Source: Paenibacillus cellulositrophicus (lineage in GTDB: Bacteria > Bacillota > Bacilli > Paenibacillales > Paenibacillaceae). From it: DNA of 64,000 bases. Within the stretch, counting starts at the first letter, position 1, and every line of letters begins with the position of its first letter. The translations under genes and the position numbers were made by a program. This document shows positions 44,091-53,650 of the stretch, one piece after another. Below the pieces are notes generated by a model that saw nothing but the letters and a program-made list of their open reading frames with translations, had not been told where the DNA came from and did no database searches. Location: NCBI RefSeq assembly GCF_009363095.1, contig NZ_CP045295.1, positions 3,467,501 to 3,531,500 on the forward strand, given 5' to 3'.

Positions 44091-44687
44091 TCACCCCCTC
44101 GCGATGTCTGTGATCCCGGATACCATTATGGCCGAGTATACCAGAAGCAGGGCGAAAACGATATTCGAGATTTTTTGGTATTTTTGCAGAATACCCTTGA
44201 GCAGCGTGCCGAACAGTCCCCAGGAAAAATAGGCGGCAACGCCGATCAGCGAGACCAATCCCACAAACAAGGCCAAGACCCAACCTGAGGAATAATAGGG
44301 CATGACGTAAATGGGAATGACGGTAATGGTGAACAGCACCACTTTCGGGTTCAGAAACTGCATCCAAAATCCCGACATAAAAGACGCCGTCTGCTTGGCC
44401 GCCGCCTTGGACACGTCCATGCGGTAAATCTGGTAAGCCAGGTACAGAATGAACAGGCTGCCGGCGATCCGCAGCACCGTCAGGATCACAGGCATCCCTG
44501 TAACCAGCTCACGGTTCACCACGACCGAAGCGGCCACCAGCAAAGAGTAAGCGATAGAAGCACCGACAATATATTTGGCCGCCTGCCTGAAGCCCTCCTG
44601 CCGGACCGCCGCCAAAATGACGATATTCGATGGCCCCGGCGTAAAGGTTACAATGACACAGTACAGCAGAAAAGAAGCAATGTTCAT
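44091..44687 (-). CDS. LysE/RhtB family amino-acid exporter
   Basis: 198 residues with six membrane helices. The family motif near the N-terminus is TPGPSNIVILAAVRQEGFRQ followed by AAKYIVGAS, and FWMQFLNPKVVLFTITVIP after the third helix is also characteristic. Members export lysine, threonine, homoserine or related compounds. It is the first gene of an operon with the AraC regulator. GAGGAG precedes the ATG. Confidence 0.9.
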   Translation of the reverse strand: MNIASFLLYCVIVTFTPGPSNIVILAAVRQEGFRQAAKYIVGASIAYSLLVAASVVVNRELVTGMPVILTVLRIAGSLFILYLAYQIYRMDVSKAAAKQTASFMSGFWMQFLNPKVVLFTITVIPIYVMPYYSSGWVLALFVGLVSLIGVAAYFSWGLFGTLLKGILQKYQKISNIVFALLLVYSAIMVSGITDIARG

Positions 44688-44788
44688 GTTGGATACTCCT
44701 CACACCATCGTTTTTTAGCATTATAGGGTGTGGAGCCGGCAGGCGGATAGTACATTATTGCAGGGGCTTCTTCAGCCGCTCTGCTGTG

Positions 44789-45172
44789 TTACTTTTGCAC
44801 AATCTGGATAAGGTTGCCGCATGTATCGTCGAAGACGGCTAATGTAAGAGGGCCCATTTGGGTCGGCTCCATCGTAAACTTTACGCCGTTTTCCAACAGC
44901 CGCTTATACTCTGTATGAATATCCTCCACACCAAACATCGCTGCCGGGATGCCATCAGCAAATATCTTCGTTTGATACTCTTTGGCAGCAGGATGGTTAT
45001 TCGGTTCGAGCAAGAGCTCAGTGCCGTTCTGCTCGTCCGGAGAGACAAGCGTGATCCACCTGTATTCACCGACGGGAACGTCCTCCTTTTTGACAAACCC
45101 CAGCTTTTCTGAATAAAACTGAAGTGCCCGATCTTGGTCTGATACAAATATACTGGTCACAACGATTTTCAT
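44789..45172 (-). CDS. VOC family protein
   Basis: 127 residues from the ATG at 45172 (AAAGGAGG upstream). Two beta-alpha-beta-beta-beta modules: IVVTSIFVSDQDRALQFYSE KLGF, and AAMFGVEDIHTEYKRLLENG, ending FDDTCGNLIQIVQK. It resembles the small glyoxalase/bleomycin-resistance-like group. Nearest relatives are uncharacterised; the substrate is unknown. A single gene. Confidence 0.85.
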   Translation of the reverse strand: MKIVVTSIFVSDQDRALQFYSEKLGFVKKEDVPVGEYRWITLVSPDEQNGTELLLEPNNHPAAKEYQTKIFADGIPAAMFGVEDIHTEYKRLLENGVKFTMEPTQMGPLTLAVFDDTCGNLIQIVQK

Positions 45173-45295
45173 CCTTTGTGCCTCCTTTGAAATTGGTGTT
45201 GGTGCTCTTGTTACAATCGGCACCTTTACATTACTCTACCCATCCCTCCAGCAAATTTTCAAGAGGATCGTTGTTGAATAGATTTTAGCCAATAT

Positions 45296-45317
45296 AAAAA
45301 ACCGCGCCGAAGCGCGG
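45296..45317 (-). terminator. Intrinsic terminator of the aminoethylphosphonate operon
   Basis: CCGCGC-CGAA-GCGCGG stem (45302-45317) followed on the minus strand by six T. Confidence 0.88.
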
Positions 45318-45343
45318 TTGGATAACAGCTGCACGGTATGCTA

Positions 45344-46183
45344 TTAAAGCCCTACGGTCTGCAGCCGCTGTGCTCGGCCTGGGCGTTCGCCCTTGTCCAG
45401 CATACGGTTGATCGTTCCGATGAGGGCCGGCAGCTCGGCCAGCGTATCGATCGTAAAATCGGCCCCGTTCGCCAGGAACGCCCGTCTCGTGCGCTCGATC
45501 GCCTCGGACCGCTCGTTCACGGGCAAGCGACCGTATTCCTCCTGGCTTAAGCCCATCTCCGAGCTGCCGATGACGACGCCGACCGACCATACGCCGGCCT
45601 GCACGCCTTCCTGGATATCGGAGGCCGTATCGCCTGCCTTGACCACCTTCCAGGATGCCGACAGCTTCAGATGCTCCATGTTGCGGAAAATCATGTACGG
45701 ATACGGTCTGCCGTAAGATCCCGTTTCGTCAGGGGTGACGAGATGGTCGGGATAGTACCCCTTTTCCCGTGCGCCCTGAGTGACGACGTCCATCATGGAG
45801 CGCGTATACCCTGTAGTCGAGCCGATCTTCAGTCCGTCTGCCCGCAGCGCTTCCACCGTCTCGATGACGCCGGGTATCGGATCCGTATATTCGGACAGAG
45901 AGGCCATCAGCGCAGGCTCAAACGCGGCGTACAGCCGGTGTACGTCCTCTTCGCTGAAATCCCGTCCGTACTTGTCCTTCCAGAGAGCAGAAATTCTCTG
46001 CATGGACAGCATGGCGCGGATGTGGTCGATCTTGAGCATGCCCATCGGTGCTCTGGCTTCCTCCATCGTAACCTCAATGCCGGCCTGGTTGAAAATATCG
46101 ACAAAGACGTTCACCGGCGCAAAGCAGCCGAAGTCCACGGCCGTTCCGGCCCAATCCAAAATCACACCCTCGATCCGGTTCAT
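45344..46183 (-). CDS. phnX: Phosphonoacetaldehyde hydrolase (phosphonatase)
   Basis: 279 residues from the ATG at 46183 (GGGAGG upstream). HAD superfamily: nucleophile Asp10 in ILDWAGTAVDFG, Schiff-base Lys51 in MGMLKIDHIRAML (unique to phosphonatase), and GSTTGYTRSMM and KAGDTASDIQEG for the remaining HAD motifs. It cleaves the C-P bond of phosphonoacetaldehyde to acetaldehyde and phosphate. The start overlaps the phnW stop by four bases (ATGA), so the two enzymes are made together. Confidence 0.95.
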   Translation of the reverse strand: MNRIEGVILDWAGTAVDFGCFAPVNVFVDIFNQAGIEVTMEEARAPMGMLKIDHIRAMLSMQRISALWKDKYGRDFSEEDVHRLYAAFEPALMASLSEYTDPIPGVIETVEALRADGLKIGSTTGYTRSMMDVVTQGAREKGYYPDHLVTPDETGSYGRPYPYMIFRNMEHLKLSASWKVVKAGDTASDIQEGVQAGVWSVGVVIGSSEMGLSQEEYGRLPVNERSEAIERTRRAFLANGADFTIDTLAELPALIGTINRMLDKGERPGRAQRLQTVGL

Positions 46184-47277
46184 CGCTTCATTCCTCCCAT
46201 ATATTCCTCGATTATACCGCACAACTGCTCGATGTCCTCCTCATAGATCTCCCCGATGTTGCCGATGCGGAACGTATCGACGTCCGTCAGCTTGCCGGGG
46301 TAGATGACGAAGCCCCTTTCTTTCACATAGGCGTAAAAGTCGGCAAAGCTGAAATGCTGCCCTTCAGGGAACAAAAACGTCGTAATGATCGGCGACTGTT
46401 TCGCTTCCTCGATATAGGCGTACAGCCCGATGCCGGCCAGCCGGTCGCGAAGCAGCCGGTTGTTCTGGCGGTAGCGTTCGAACCGAGCCGGGACGCCCCC
46501 CTCCTCCGCCAACTCGTCAAGCGCCTTGGCAAAGGCTGCCACGACATGGGTGGGCGAGGTAAACCGCCATTTGCCGTCCTTGTCCATGCCCTTCCATTGG
46601 TCATAGAGATCGAGCGACAGGCTGCGCGCCGTGCCCTGGAGCTCCTTCAGCTTCTCCAGTCTGGCAATGACAAACCCGAAGCCGGGTACGCCTTGAATGC
46701 ATTTATTGGCGCTGCTGATCAAATAATCGATTCCGAGACCGGTCACGTCGATCGGAATGCCGCCGAAGCTGCTCATGGCGTCGATGATCAGCGTTTTGCC
46801 ATACGCTTGAGACAGTGCAGCCACCGTTTCGAGCGGATTTAATATGCCCGTCGTCGTCTCGCAGTGAACCATCGCGATATGGGTAATGGAAGGATCGGCT
46901 TCAAGCAAGTCGCGAAGCTCCGTTTCGTCGGGATGCTGGTCATAATCGATGCGATATTCCGCATAGTTCAAGCCGATATACCGCGCCATCTGGACGACCC
47001 GCTCGCCGTAGGCGCCGTTCGTGATGATCAGCACCTTGTCCTGGTCGGAAATGGCCGAGGTCATGACCGATTCGACCGCAAACGTGCCGCTGCCCTGCAT
47101 CAGCACGGCGGTGTATTCCGCAGGATCGGCGCCGGCGATGCCGAGCAATTGGGACCGGATCCGCTGCGTGATCGATTTATAGTCATCGTCCCAGGTGCAG
47201 CGGTCCAGGAGCATCTCCTCCTTCACCGTACGGGTCGTTGTCAGCGGTCCCGGGGTTAAAAGCTTGTATTGGTTCAT
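46180..47277 (-). CDS. phnW: 2-aminoethylphosphonate:pyruvate transaminase
   Basis: 365 residues. PLP enzyme converting 2-aminoethylphosphonate and pyruvate to phosphonoacetaldehyde and alanine. The N-terminus KLLTPGPLTTTRTVKEEML is diagnostic; QGSGTFAVESVM, DAMSSFGGIPIDV and Schiff-base Lys192 in ISSANKCIQGVPGFGF are clear. Its product is the substrate of the overlapping phnX gene. It lies downstream of the matching ABC uptake genes. GGGAG precedes the start. Confidence 0.95.
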   Translation of the reverse strand: MNQYKLLTPGPLTTTRTVKEEMLLDRCTWDDDYKSITQRIRSQLLGIAGADPAEYTAVLMQGSGTFAVESVMTSAISDQDKVLIITNGAYGERVVQMARYIGLNYAEYRIDYDQHPDETELRDLLEADPSITHIAMVHCETTTGILNPLETVAALSQAYGKTLIIDAMSSFGGIPIDVTGLGIDYLISSANKCIQGVPGFGFVIARLEKLKELQGTARSLSLDLYDQWKGMDKDGKWRFTSPTHVVAAFAKALDELAEEGGVPARFERYRQNNRLLRDRLAGIGLYAYIEEAKQSPIITTFLFPEGQHFSFADFYAYVKERGFVIYPGKLTDVDTFRIGNIGEIYEEDIEQLCGIIEEYMGGMKR

Positions 47278-47331
47278 GGGTAAGTCACTCCCTGCCGTGT
47301 ATTGGGTTCATTCTTGGGTCGTCGCCATTTG

Positions 47332-48330
47332 TTATTTGGCATCGTTAAAAAACTTCTGATGCTCCTCAAGGAGCTCCACCGTCAGCGGTTTGGCAAACTT
47401 CATCGATTTGGCCGGCTTGTTGATGTCTTCCACCGTCTCACCTTGGTAGAGGGCGACCGGATAGTTCGTGATCAGGTCCTTGCGCGCATCCTTGATGATC
47501 GTCTCGGCCATTTTCATGGCGAGGTCGGTCGTGGCGTTCTTCTTATCGACGACCGCGATCGACTCGGTCAGCGAGAAGTTGCCTTCCGACGGGTCGACAT
47601 AATCGATTGGCGCGCCCGAAGCCTTGGCTTTGACCGCCTGATGGCGCAGTCCGAAGCCTGCGGCAACTTCGCCGGCTTCGACCTTCTTGATCGGGCCGGA
47701 GCCAGAGCTCTCCAGATGCGGGCCGACGTTCGCGATCAGATCGTGCAGCACCTGCTTGCCTTCCTCTTCTCCGTACTGCGTGATGACGGCCTGCACGAGC
47801 AGCCAGCCGGTGGAGGAGTCCATAATGTTCGGAATCGATACCAGGCCTTTGTATTCCGGCTTCGTCAAATCCTTGATCGATGCCGGCTTTTCCAATCCTT
47901 TTTGCTTCAGTACCTCGGTATTCACGAAGATCGATCCGGTATTGGCCAGAATCGGCGTATAGTAGGAAGGGTAGGAATCCATGGCGTTCGTGGTAAAAGA
48001 CAGGTCCTTGTACATGTGGTACTTGCTCTGCGAACTGTCGATAAAATACGAGCTCATCGTGATGAGATTGGCCTCGATGTCGCTTCCCTCCGCCATCAGC
48101 TTTCCGCCGAGCTCGGAAGTGCCGAGTGACTGAAGCACGTATTTGCCGTCGTAACCGGCATTTTTCAGCGCGGTCTCCATGGCGGCCACCGCTTCTTCAT
48201 CACCGTTAGTGTAGATGACGACCTTCTTGGATTCCTCCGCTTTACTGCTGCTGCATCCGACCAGGGCGAATACGAGGCTGATGGCGAGCAGGGTGAGCAG
48301 AAGACCGTTGAACGTTTTGGACTTGGACAT
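47332..48330 (-). CDS. 2-Aminoethylphosphonate ABC transporter substrate-binding lipoprotein
   Basis: 332 residues from the ATG at 48330 (GAGGG nine bases upstream). Lipoprotein signal with lipobox FALVGC (Cys26). The mature protein is an iron/phosphonate-type extracellular solute-binding protein (VVIYTNGDEEAVAAMETAL; NIMDSSTGWLLVQAVI; KAKASGAPIDYVDPSEGNFS). Its position between the permease and phnW identifies the ligand as 2-aminoethylphosphonate. It corresponds to PhnS of the PhnSTUV-type system. Confidence 0.88.
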   Translation of the reverse strand: MSKSKTFNGLLLTLLAISLVFALVGCSSSKAEESKKVVIYTNGDEEAVAAMETALKNAGYDGKYVLQSLGTSELGGKLMAEGSDIEANLITMSSYFIDSSQSKYHMYKDLSFTTNAMDSYPSYYTPILANTGSIFVNTEVLKQKGLEKPASIKDLTKPEYKGLVSIPNIMDSSTGWLLVQAVITQYGEEEGKQVLHDLIANVGPHLESSGSGPIKKVEAGEVAAGFGLRHQAVKAKASGAPIDYVDPSEGNFSLTESIAVVDKKNATTDLAMKMAETIIKDARKDLITNYPVALYQGETVEDINKPAKSMKFAKPLTVELLEEHQKFFNDAK

Positions 48331-48617
48331 GGGTAAATTCCCTCGCTTCAAATAAAATGATGGTAATGCTGGCTTGCTTCTTGCGTGCCTGCTGAGGCCG
48401 CTCCGGATCCGAATCGGTTTTCCGATCGCTGTTGTTTCCCTATTTCCCGATTCAAAATTTCAAGGTGGAAATATGGAAACAAAGGCGAACGCTGCGCTTC
48501 TCCAAACCGATTTCGGCCCCTCCGCTGGGCTTGGCATTTGAGAAAATGTGATGAAAACATTTCAAGTCGTTTCATTATCAAAGTCGCAGTCTCTCTGGTG
48601 GTGGGCAACCCCCGGGC

Positions 48618-50237
48618 TCACCGCCGCACAGCCCTCCTTCTCTGCAGTACTTCGCACAGCACCTTGATGATCAGGTTGGTTGCGAAGATCAGCATGGACA
48701 GCACGAAAATTTCATTAAACTTGGCGAAATGCTGCAGTTCCTTGATTTTGCTCGCCACCACCGACGTCTGCGCCGATACCAGAAAGATGATACCGCTGAT
48801 CGTCACCATCGCGTTGACGAAAAAGTATCCGAACATTTCGACCACCGTGGCGGCCGAATTCGGCAGCACGACCCGCCGGACGGTCCGCAGCCAGCTGTCT
48901 CCAAGCAGTTCCCCGGTCGTTTCCCAGGAAGGATTCATCCGGGAAAGGGCGTTTTTGGCCATCAGGTATGGCGTCGTGAACAGATGGACGATGTTGCACA
49001 GCATGAGAATCGTAAACGTCCCCTTCAGACTGCTCCCGTTCAGAAACAGCAGGTACGAAATCCCCAGCACCATGCCCGGCACCGTGTTGGTGATCATCGA
49101 GATCGTATCCGTGATTCCCCGCCACCGCAGGTTCGTACGCACATTGAGCAGCGCTGCGGCATAAGCAGCCAGGGTGCCGAAGAAGGACGTCAGCAGCGCA
49201 ACCCACAGCGAATGCTTGTACACCCCTGTGAGATCTCCCGATTCCAGCACACTCGCCACATGCTTGAAGGTAAACGTAAGATCGTACGGATATCCGTTCA
49301 TCCACGGTGCGATAAACATAACCGCAAAGATAGAGAGCATGCCGAGCACGACCAACAGGGAGAGGATCCCGAAGCTTGTATCCCGTATGCGGTGCTTGGG
49401 CAGCGGCGTATCGGCCATTTTATCGACGTGGAAGTTGAGCTTCTCCAGCGCCTGCAGCAGCCAGATGCCGAACACCGCCGGAATCAGCATAACGATCGCA
49501 ACGACCGCCCCCTGGTTGAAATCCGGGATGGAGCCGAGCATCACCTGGTACAGCTGCCCTGCAACGACCTCGTAGGTACCGCCGACCGACGCCGGAATCC
49601 CGAAATCGGTAAAGCTCAAAATAAACGACAGGATCAACGCACCGCCCAGCGCTCCCGTCAGCGGCCGCAGCACCGTATTTTTGAAGCTGCGCAGCGTGCC
49701 GTCCCCCATCAGCCTGGAGACGATGATGAACTTCCGGTCCACGTAGCGGAACGCATTGTGGATCAGCAGAAAGGCCGGCGGCAGCGTGTAAATGACATAG
49801 CCGAGCAGCAGTCCGTTGAATCCGTAAATTTCAAACCAGTTCCGTCCCGTGATCCGGGTGATCAGCCCCTGGTTGCCGAAGGAGTACATGATGGCGAATC
49901 CGTAGGTAATCGTGGGCAGGAGCATCGGGAGCGCGACCAAAATCCTTACTGCGCCCTTGATGGGCCGGTACACGTTGGTACAGTGAATACCATAAGCGAG
50001 AATAAAGCCGAGCACTGTCGTGATGAATGCGGTCAGCGCCGATACCTTGACGCTGTTCAGAATGGAACGGGTCAGGTCCCGTCTGCTCCACACATCGGTA
50101 TAGTTTGTGAGCGTAAAGCCCTGATCATTTTCCAAAGAGCGAATGAGCAGCACCACCAGCGGGATGAACAGAAACACGGCGAACAGCAGCACGATCAGGA
50201 TGAAGATCACCCGCATTTCAGGCTTGACTTTATGCAT
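48618..50237 (-). CDS. 2-Aminoethylphosphonate ABC transporter permease (two domains fused)
   Basis: 539 residues from the ATG at 50237, which overlaps the ATPase stop by eight bases. Twelve membrane helices in two binding-protein-dependent permease halves (about 10-265 and 285-535). Each half carries an EAA-like loop (GDGTLRSFKNTVLRPLTGAL and GELLGDSWLRTVRRVVLPNS) that contacts the ATPase. In the Salmonella PhnSTUV system the two permeases are separate proteins; the fused form is common in other bacteria. It is followed by the binding protein after a 287-base gap. Confidence 0.88.
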   Translation of the reverse strand: MHKVKPEMRVIFILIVLLFAVFLFIPLVVLLIRSLENDQGFTLTNYTDVWSRRDLTRSILNSVKVSALTAFITTVLGFILAYGIHCTNVYRPIKGAVRILVALPMLLPTITYGFAIMYSFGNQGLITRITGRNWFEIYGFNGLLLGYVIYTLPPAFLLIHNAFRYVDRKFIIVSRLMGDGTLRSFKNTVLRPLTGALGGALILSFILSFTDFGIPASVGGTYEVVAGQLYQVMLGSIPDFNQGAVVAIVMLIPAVFGIWLLQALEKLNFHVDKMADTPLPKHRIRDTSFGILSLLVVLGMLSIFAVMFIAPWMNGYPYDLTFTFKHVASVLESGDLTGVYKHSLWVALLTSFFGTLAAYAAALLNVRTNLRWRGITDTISMITNTVPGMVLGISYLLFLNGSSLKGTFTILMLCNIVHLFTTPYLMAKNALSRMNPSWETTGELLGDSWLRTVRRVVLPNSAATVVEMFGYFFVNAMVTISGIIFLVSAQTSVVASKIKELQHFAKFNEIFVLSMLIFATNLIIKVLCEVLQRRRAVRR

Positions 50238-51003
50238 GGGCCGCACCAAAAAGCTGGTAAATGTTCTGCCGTTTGATCTGCAGCTGCCGGATAATAAACT
50301 GTTCCACGAAAGCATCCGCCGGCTGCTGGATGATGTCCTGCGGCGTGCCGTATTGGGCGATTTGGCCCTGGTTGATAATCAGAATTTTGTCCGACAGGGT
50401 CAGCGCCTCTTCCGGGTCGTGGGTCACAATGATCGTCGTAAGCTTGAACTCCCGCGCGATCGATTGAATCCGCTGCTTGATCGATTCCTTGATCACCCCG
50501 TCGAGGGCGCTGAGCGGCTCGTCCAGCAGCAGAATTTTCGGCTTGGTGACCAGCGTTCGGGCCAAAGCCACCCGCTGCTTCTGGCCCCCGGACAGCTCGC
50601 TGATTCTTTTTTTCAGATGGGGCCCGAGCTCCAGAAAATCGATCGTTTCCTGAACCTCCTCCTTGCTGATGCCCTTCTTGTTGCGAAGCCCGTATACGAT
50701 ATTGTCGTAAGCGTTCAAATTCGGGAACAGGGCATAATCCTGAAACACGATATTGAAACCGCGCTTGTTCATGGGCACCCGGCTGATGTCGTTGCCATTA
50801 AACAGGATCTTGCCTTGATCCATATCGGTTAACCCGAGAATAATGCCGAGAAGGGTCGTCTTCCCGCTTCCACTCGGACCGAGGAGCGATACAATTTCGC
50901 CCGTGCCGATCTCGAGACTGATGTCTTCCAAAACTACCTTTTCGTCGAATTGTTTACGAATATGCTGCAGCTTGAGCAGACGGCTCACCTCCCATAAACA
51001 CAA
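50230..51003 (-). CDS. 2-Aminoethylphosphonate ABC transporter ATP-binding protein
   Basis: 257 residues. Walker A is LLGPSGSGKTTLL (about 40-50), signature LSGGQKQRVALAR, Walker B KILLLDEPLSALD and H-loop IIVTHDPEEAL; the gene is first in the operon ATPase-permease-binding protein-phnW-phnX. The start is uncertain: ATG at 51003 has no clear ribosome site, whereas GGGAGG lies inside the frame and would favour a start at the CTG about eight codons later. No dedicated regulator of the operon is visible in the window. Confidence 0.88.
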   Translation of the reverse strand: MCLWEVSRLLKLQHIRKQFDEKVVLEDISLEIGTGEIVSLLGPSGSGKTTLLGIILGLTDMDQGKILFNGNDISRVPMNKRGFNIVFQDYALFPNLNAYDNIVYGLRNKKGISKEEVQETIDFLELGPHLKKRISELSGGQKQRVALARTLVTKPKILLLDEPLSALDGVIKESIKQRIQSIAREFKLTTIIVTHDPEEALTLSDKILIINQGQIAQYGTPQDIIQQPADAFVEQFIIRQLQIKRQNIYQLFGAAHA

Positions 51004-51138
51004 CCCCAGTATAAAAAGCGAATGTCAAACCAAATCGTCCATTGTGTAAAGTCGAAGTAAATTATGCATATGTCTTTCATATATTTTGACTAACTTCATC
51101 CTAAATCACCTTAATTTCTTCTCATATATAGGTAAAAA

Positions 51139-51180
51139 AAAGCGCCCAACCAGTACTTTGGAGTACCGATTCGGCGCTTT
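51139..51180 (-). terminator. Intrinsic terminator of the LysR gene
   Basis: AAAGCGCC (51139-51146) pairs with GGCGCTTT (51173-51180), with an inner AGTAC/GTACT stem; eight T follow on the minus strand (plus A run 51134-51141). Confidence 0.85.
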
Positions 51181-51195
51181 GACGTTTGACCAGGC

Positions 51196-52089
51196 TTACT
51201 GTGCTAATTCTGTTGTGAAGTCCGCATAATAGCGGATCAGGAAATCACGAAATGTATGAGCCGCTTTGGATAAGTAATGATGTCTCGACCAGGCCAACAG
51301 AAAAGTGCGCTGGCATACAGGCTGCTCAATCGGAAGCAGGACAAGTGAGGGTTCTTTTAATTTCGCTGGCTCGGTTAATAAGGCAATCCCCATTCCCGCT
51401 TTGACAAAAGCACTCATAACGGTCGTATCGTCAACCTCGCATGAAATCTTTGGTTCAAAACCCGCCGATTTACACAATTGATCGGTTAACACCCGGTAGC
51501 TGTGCTTCCTGTCCAAACCGATAAAGGGTTCCTCGGCCAACTCGCTCAAGCAGATACGGGTGCGATTCGATAAAGGATGCCCGGAGGGTACTGCCAGAAA
51601 AATCTCCTCCCGCAAAAATTCAATACTTTCGATCTCCTCATGTTCAATCGGCAGTGAAGTAATGCAAAAGTCCAGTTCGCCGTCAAGAAGGAGCTCGATC
51701 TTCTCCTCATGCGAGGTCGTTTGGGTAAGGCGAAGATTGACCTTCGGGTACGCCGATAAAAATGAACTGATAAACTCCGCGTCACACTTGTGGTTCGTTG
51801 TGGCCAACACAATACGTCCCTGCTCGAGGCCAGCCTGATCCGCAACCTGGCGTCTCCCCTCTTCCAGCATCGTCAGGGCCGGCTCGACCTGCTGTAAAAA
51901 CAGTCTGCCATACGAATTGAGGCGGATTTTTTGTTTGTGGCGGTCGAATAGCGGAACTCCTATATCCTGTTCCAGCCGGGCAATCGTTTTGCTAAGGGCC
52001 GGTTGGGCGATATGCAGTTCCTCGGCTGCCTTCGTCATATGTTCCAGCCGGGCGACGGTTTGAAAATACTTCAATTGCAATAATTCCAT
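51196..52089 (-). CDS. LysR family transcriptional regulator
   Basis: 297 residues from the ATG at 52089, eight bases after GGAAGGG; a GTG three codons upstream abuts the ribosome site. The N-terminal helix-turn-helix is LQLKYFQTVARLEHMTKAAE, LHIAQPALSKTIARLEQDIG; a type-2 periplasmic-binding-like effector domain follows. It is divergent from the MFS-oxidoreductase pair with 160 bases between starts, so it is the probable regulator of that pair. Confidence 0.93.
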   Translation of the reverse strand: MELLQLKYFQTVARLEHMTKAAEELHIAQPALSKTIARLEQDIGVPLFDRHKQKIRLNSYGRLFLQQVEPALTMLEEGRRQVADQAGLEQGRIVLATTNHKCDAEFISSFLSAYPKVNLRLTQTTSHEEKIELLLDGELDFCITSLPIEHEEIESIEFLREEIFLAVPSGHPLSNRTRICLSELAEEPFIGLDRKHSYRVLTDQLCKSAGFEPKISCEVDDTTVMSAFVKAGMGIALLTEPAKLKEPSLVLLPIEQPVCQRTFLLAWSRHHYLSKAAHTFRDFLIRYYADFTTELAQ

Positions 52090-52248
52090 GGATTCCACCC
52101 TTCCATTCTGATGGACCGAATCAAGTTTATATCTTTAGAGTTATGAACTTATGACCAATTTATATTTTTAACGGTCATTTATCAACTTTATAATGTGGAT
52201 GAATCTCCATCTTCACGATGGAACGCAAAGGAAAGGGGACTTACGGAG

Positions 52249-53631
52249 ATGGAGGGTCAAAAGGATGCGGCCAATAAGCTGCTTCATATCATGTACTTCA
52301 CCTTGATCATATCGGTCATGAACGCAACGATTTTTAACGTGGTGCTCACATCCATTCGCGAGGAGTTTAGGCTGACGGCTTCACAGGTGAGCTGGATGAC
52401 CACGGGCTATGGAATCATGTATGCGATCGGTTCAGTGACCTACGGTAAATTGGCAGACCGTTACCGGCTGAAGGATTTGCTGACTTTCGGCTTCATCCTT
52501 ATGGTCACGGGCTCGCTCTTAGGGCTGTCGGCACAGCATTACGGGATGATGGTGGCTGGACGGATGCTGCAGGCTGCCGGAGGAGCGGTGATCCCTGCCG
52601 TATCCATGATTATACCAGCGAAATATTTCCCCCCGGAAAACAGAGGCCGGGCCATTGGCACCATGGTAAGCGGACTGGCTCTTGGAACGGCCATTAGCCC
52701 TATAGCGGCTAGTCTGGTGACAGGTATGCTTCATTGGCGTATGCTTTTTTGTTTTTCTTTGTTCATCCTGCTGGTTCTGCCTGTATTTCGCAAATATTTG
52801 CAGGAAGAACCGGAGCGGACAGGGAGCAAGCTGGATTGGATCGGCGGATTTCTGCTCGCAGGTACCATTGCGTTAATACTTCTTGCTATCACTTATAGTT
52901 CATGGCTGTTCTTTGGTACCGGCTTCGTCATCTTTGCATTATTTATCCTTCGCATCCGGTCCGCAGAGGAGCCGTTTGTTCAGCCCGCCTTGTTTCATAA
53001 TCGGCGTTATGTCCTGGGCGTAGGGATTGCTTTGTTAGCGGCGAGCCTGAGTTCCGGGATGCCCTTCATTATGCCGCAGCTGCTCACGAACATAAGCCAT
53101 GTATCTCCCGCATTCATTGGTTTTGTCATGTTTCCGGGAGCCATGGCATCCGCCTTGCTGGGAAGAACAGGTGGGAAACTCGCCGATGAAAGGGGAAATG
53201 GTTTTCTCTTCTATCTGGCTGCAGCCCCGCTCTTAGTTTCCTTTGGTATCTTGTCCGTATTCCCCGGGATGCCGCCCGCCTATATATGGATCTTCCTGAT
53301 TCTAGCCAGCACGGGGCAGACCTTTATCCAGGTAGCTACGTCAAATAGCGTTTCCCTCACTTTGTCACAGGAGCATATGGGTATCGGGATGGGCTTTCTT
53401 ACCATGATGACATTCATCATCGGAGCCGTCTCTACTTCTTTGATCGGCAAAGTACTTGATTGGGGAGCGCCTGTTCAGCTGAATCCACTGCTCTTTCACG
53501 AACAAGCGATGAGCTACAGCAACGCGTTTTCCCTGCTGTTCACCGTCCTGCTCGTGGTTATCGCGCTTTATTCTATTCTGGTGCGAGCCCGTAAAACCAT
53601 TGGATCCTCAATATCCAGCACACAAAAATGA
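52249..53631 (+). CDS. MFS drug-resistance transporter (DHA2-like)
   Basis: 460 residues from the ATG at 52249, with twelve to fourteen membrane helices. The first helix motif MNATIFNVVLTSIREEFRLT and motif A YGKLADRYRLKDLL, plus motif C-like AGGAVIPAVSMII, place it in the EmrB/QacA drug:H+ antiporter branch. It is divergent from a LysR regulator and followed, 19 bases on, by an alcohol dehydrogenase-like oxidoreductase; the three form a likely toxin or quinone response unit. Confidence 0.88.
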   Translation: MEGQKDAANKLLHIMYFTLIISVMNATIFNVVLTSIREEFRLTASQVSWMTTGYGIMYAIGSVTYGKLADRYRLKDLLTFGFILMVTGSLLGLSAQHYGMMVAGRMLQAAGGAVIPAVSMIIPAKYFPPENRGRAIGTMVSGLALGTAISPIAASLVTGMLHWRMLFCFSLFILLVLPVFRKYLQEEPERTGSKLDWIGGFLLAGTIALILLAITYSSWLFFGTGFVIFALFILRIRSAEEPFVQPALFHNRRYVLGVGIALLAASLSSGMPFIMPQLLTNISHVSPAFIGFVMFPGAMASALLGRTGGKLADERGNGFLFYLAAAPLLVSFGILSVFPGMPPAYIWIFLILASTGQTFIQVATSNSVSLTLSQEHMGIGMGFLTMMTFIIGAVSTSLIGKVLDWGAPVQLNPLLFHEQAMSYSNAFSLLFTVLLVVIALYSILVRARKTIGSSISSTQK

Positions 53632-53650
53632 TTTCGAAGGAGATGGAAGA

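Noticed and set aside
48729..50276. 515-codon plus-strand open frame opposite the aminoethylphosphonate permease
   Set aside because: Rich in Arg, His, Gln and Asp with no fold signature; it is the antisense shadow of a clear twelve-helix permease.
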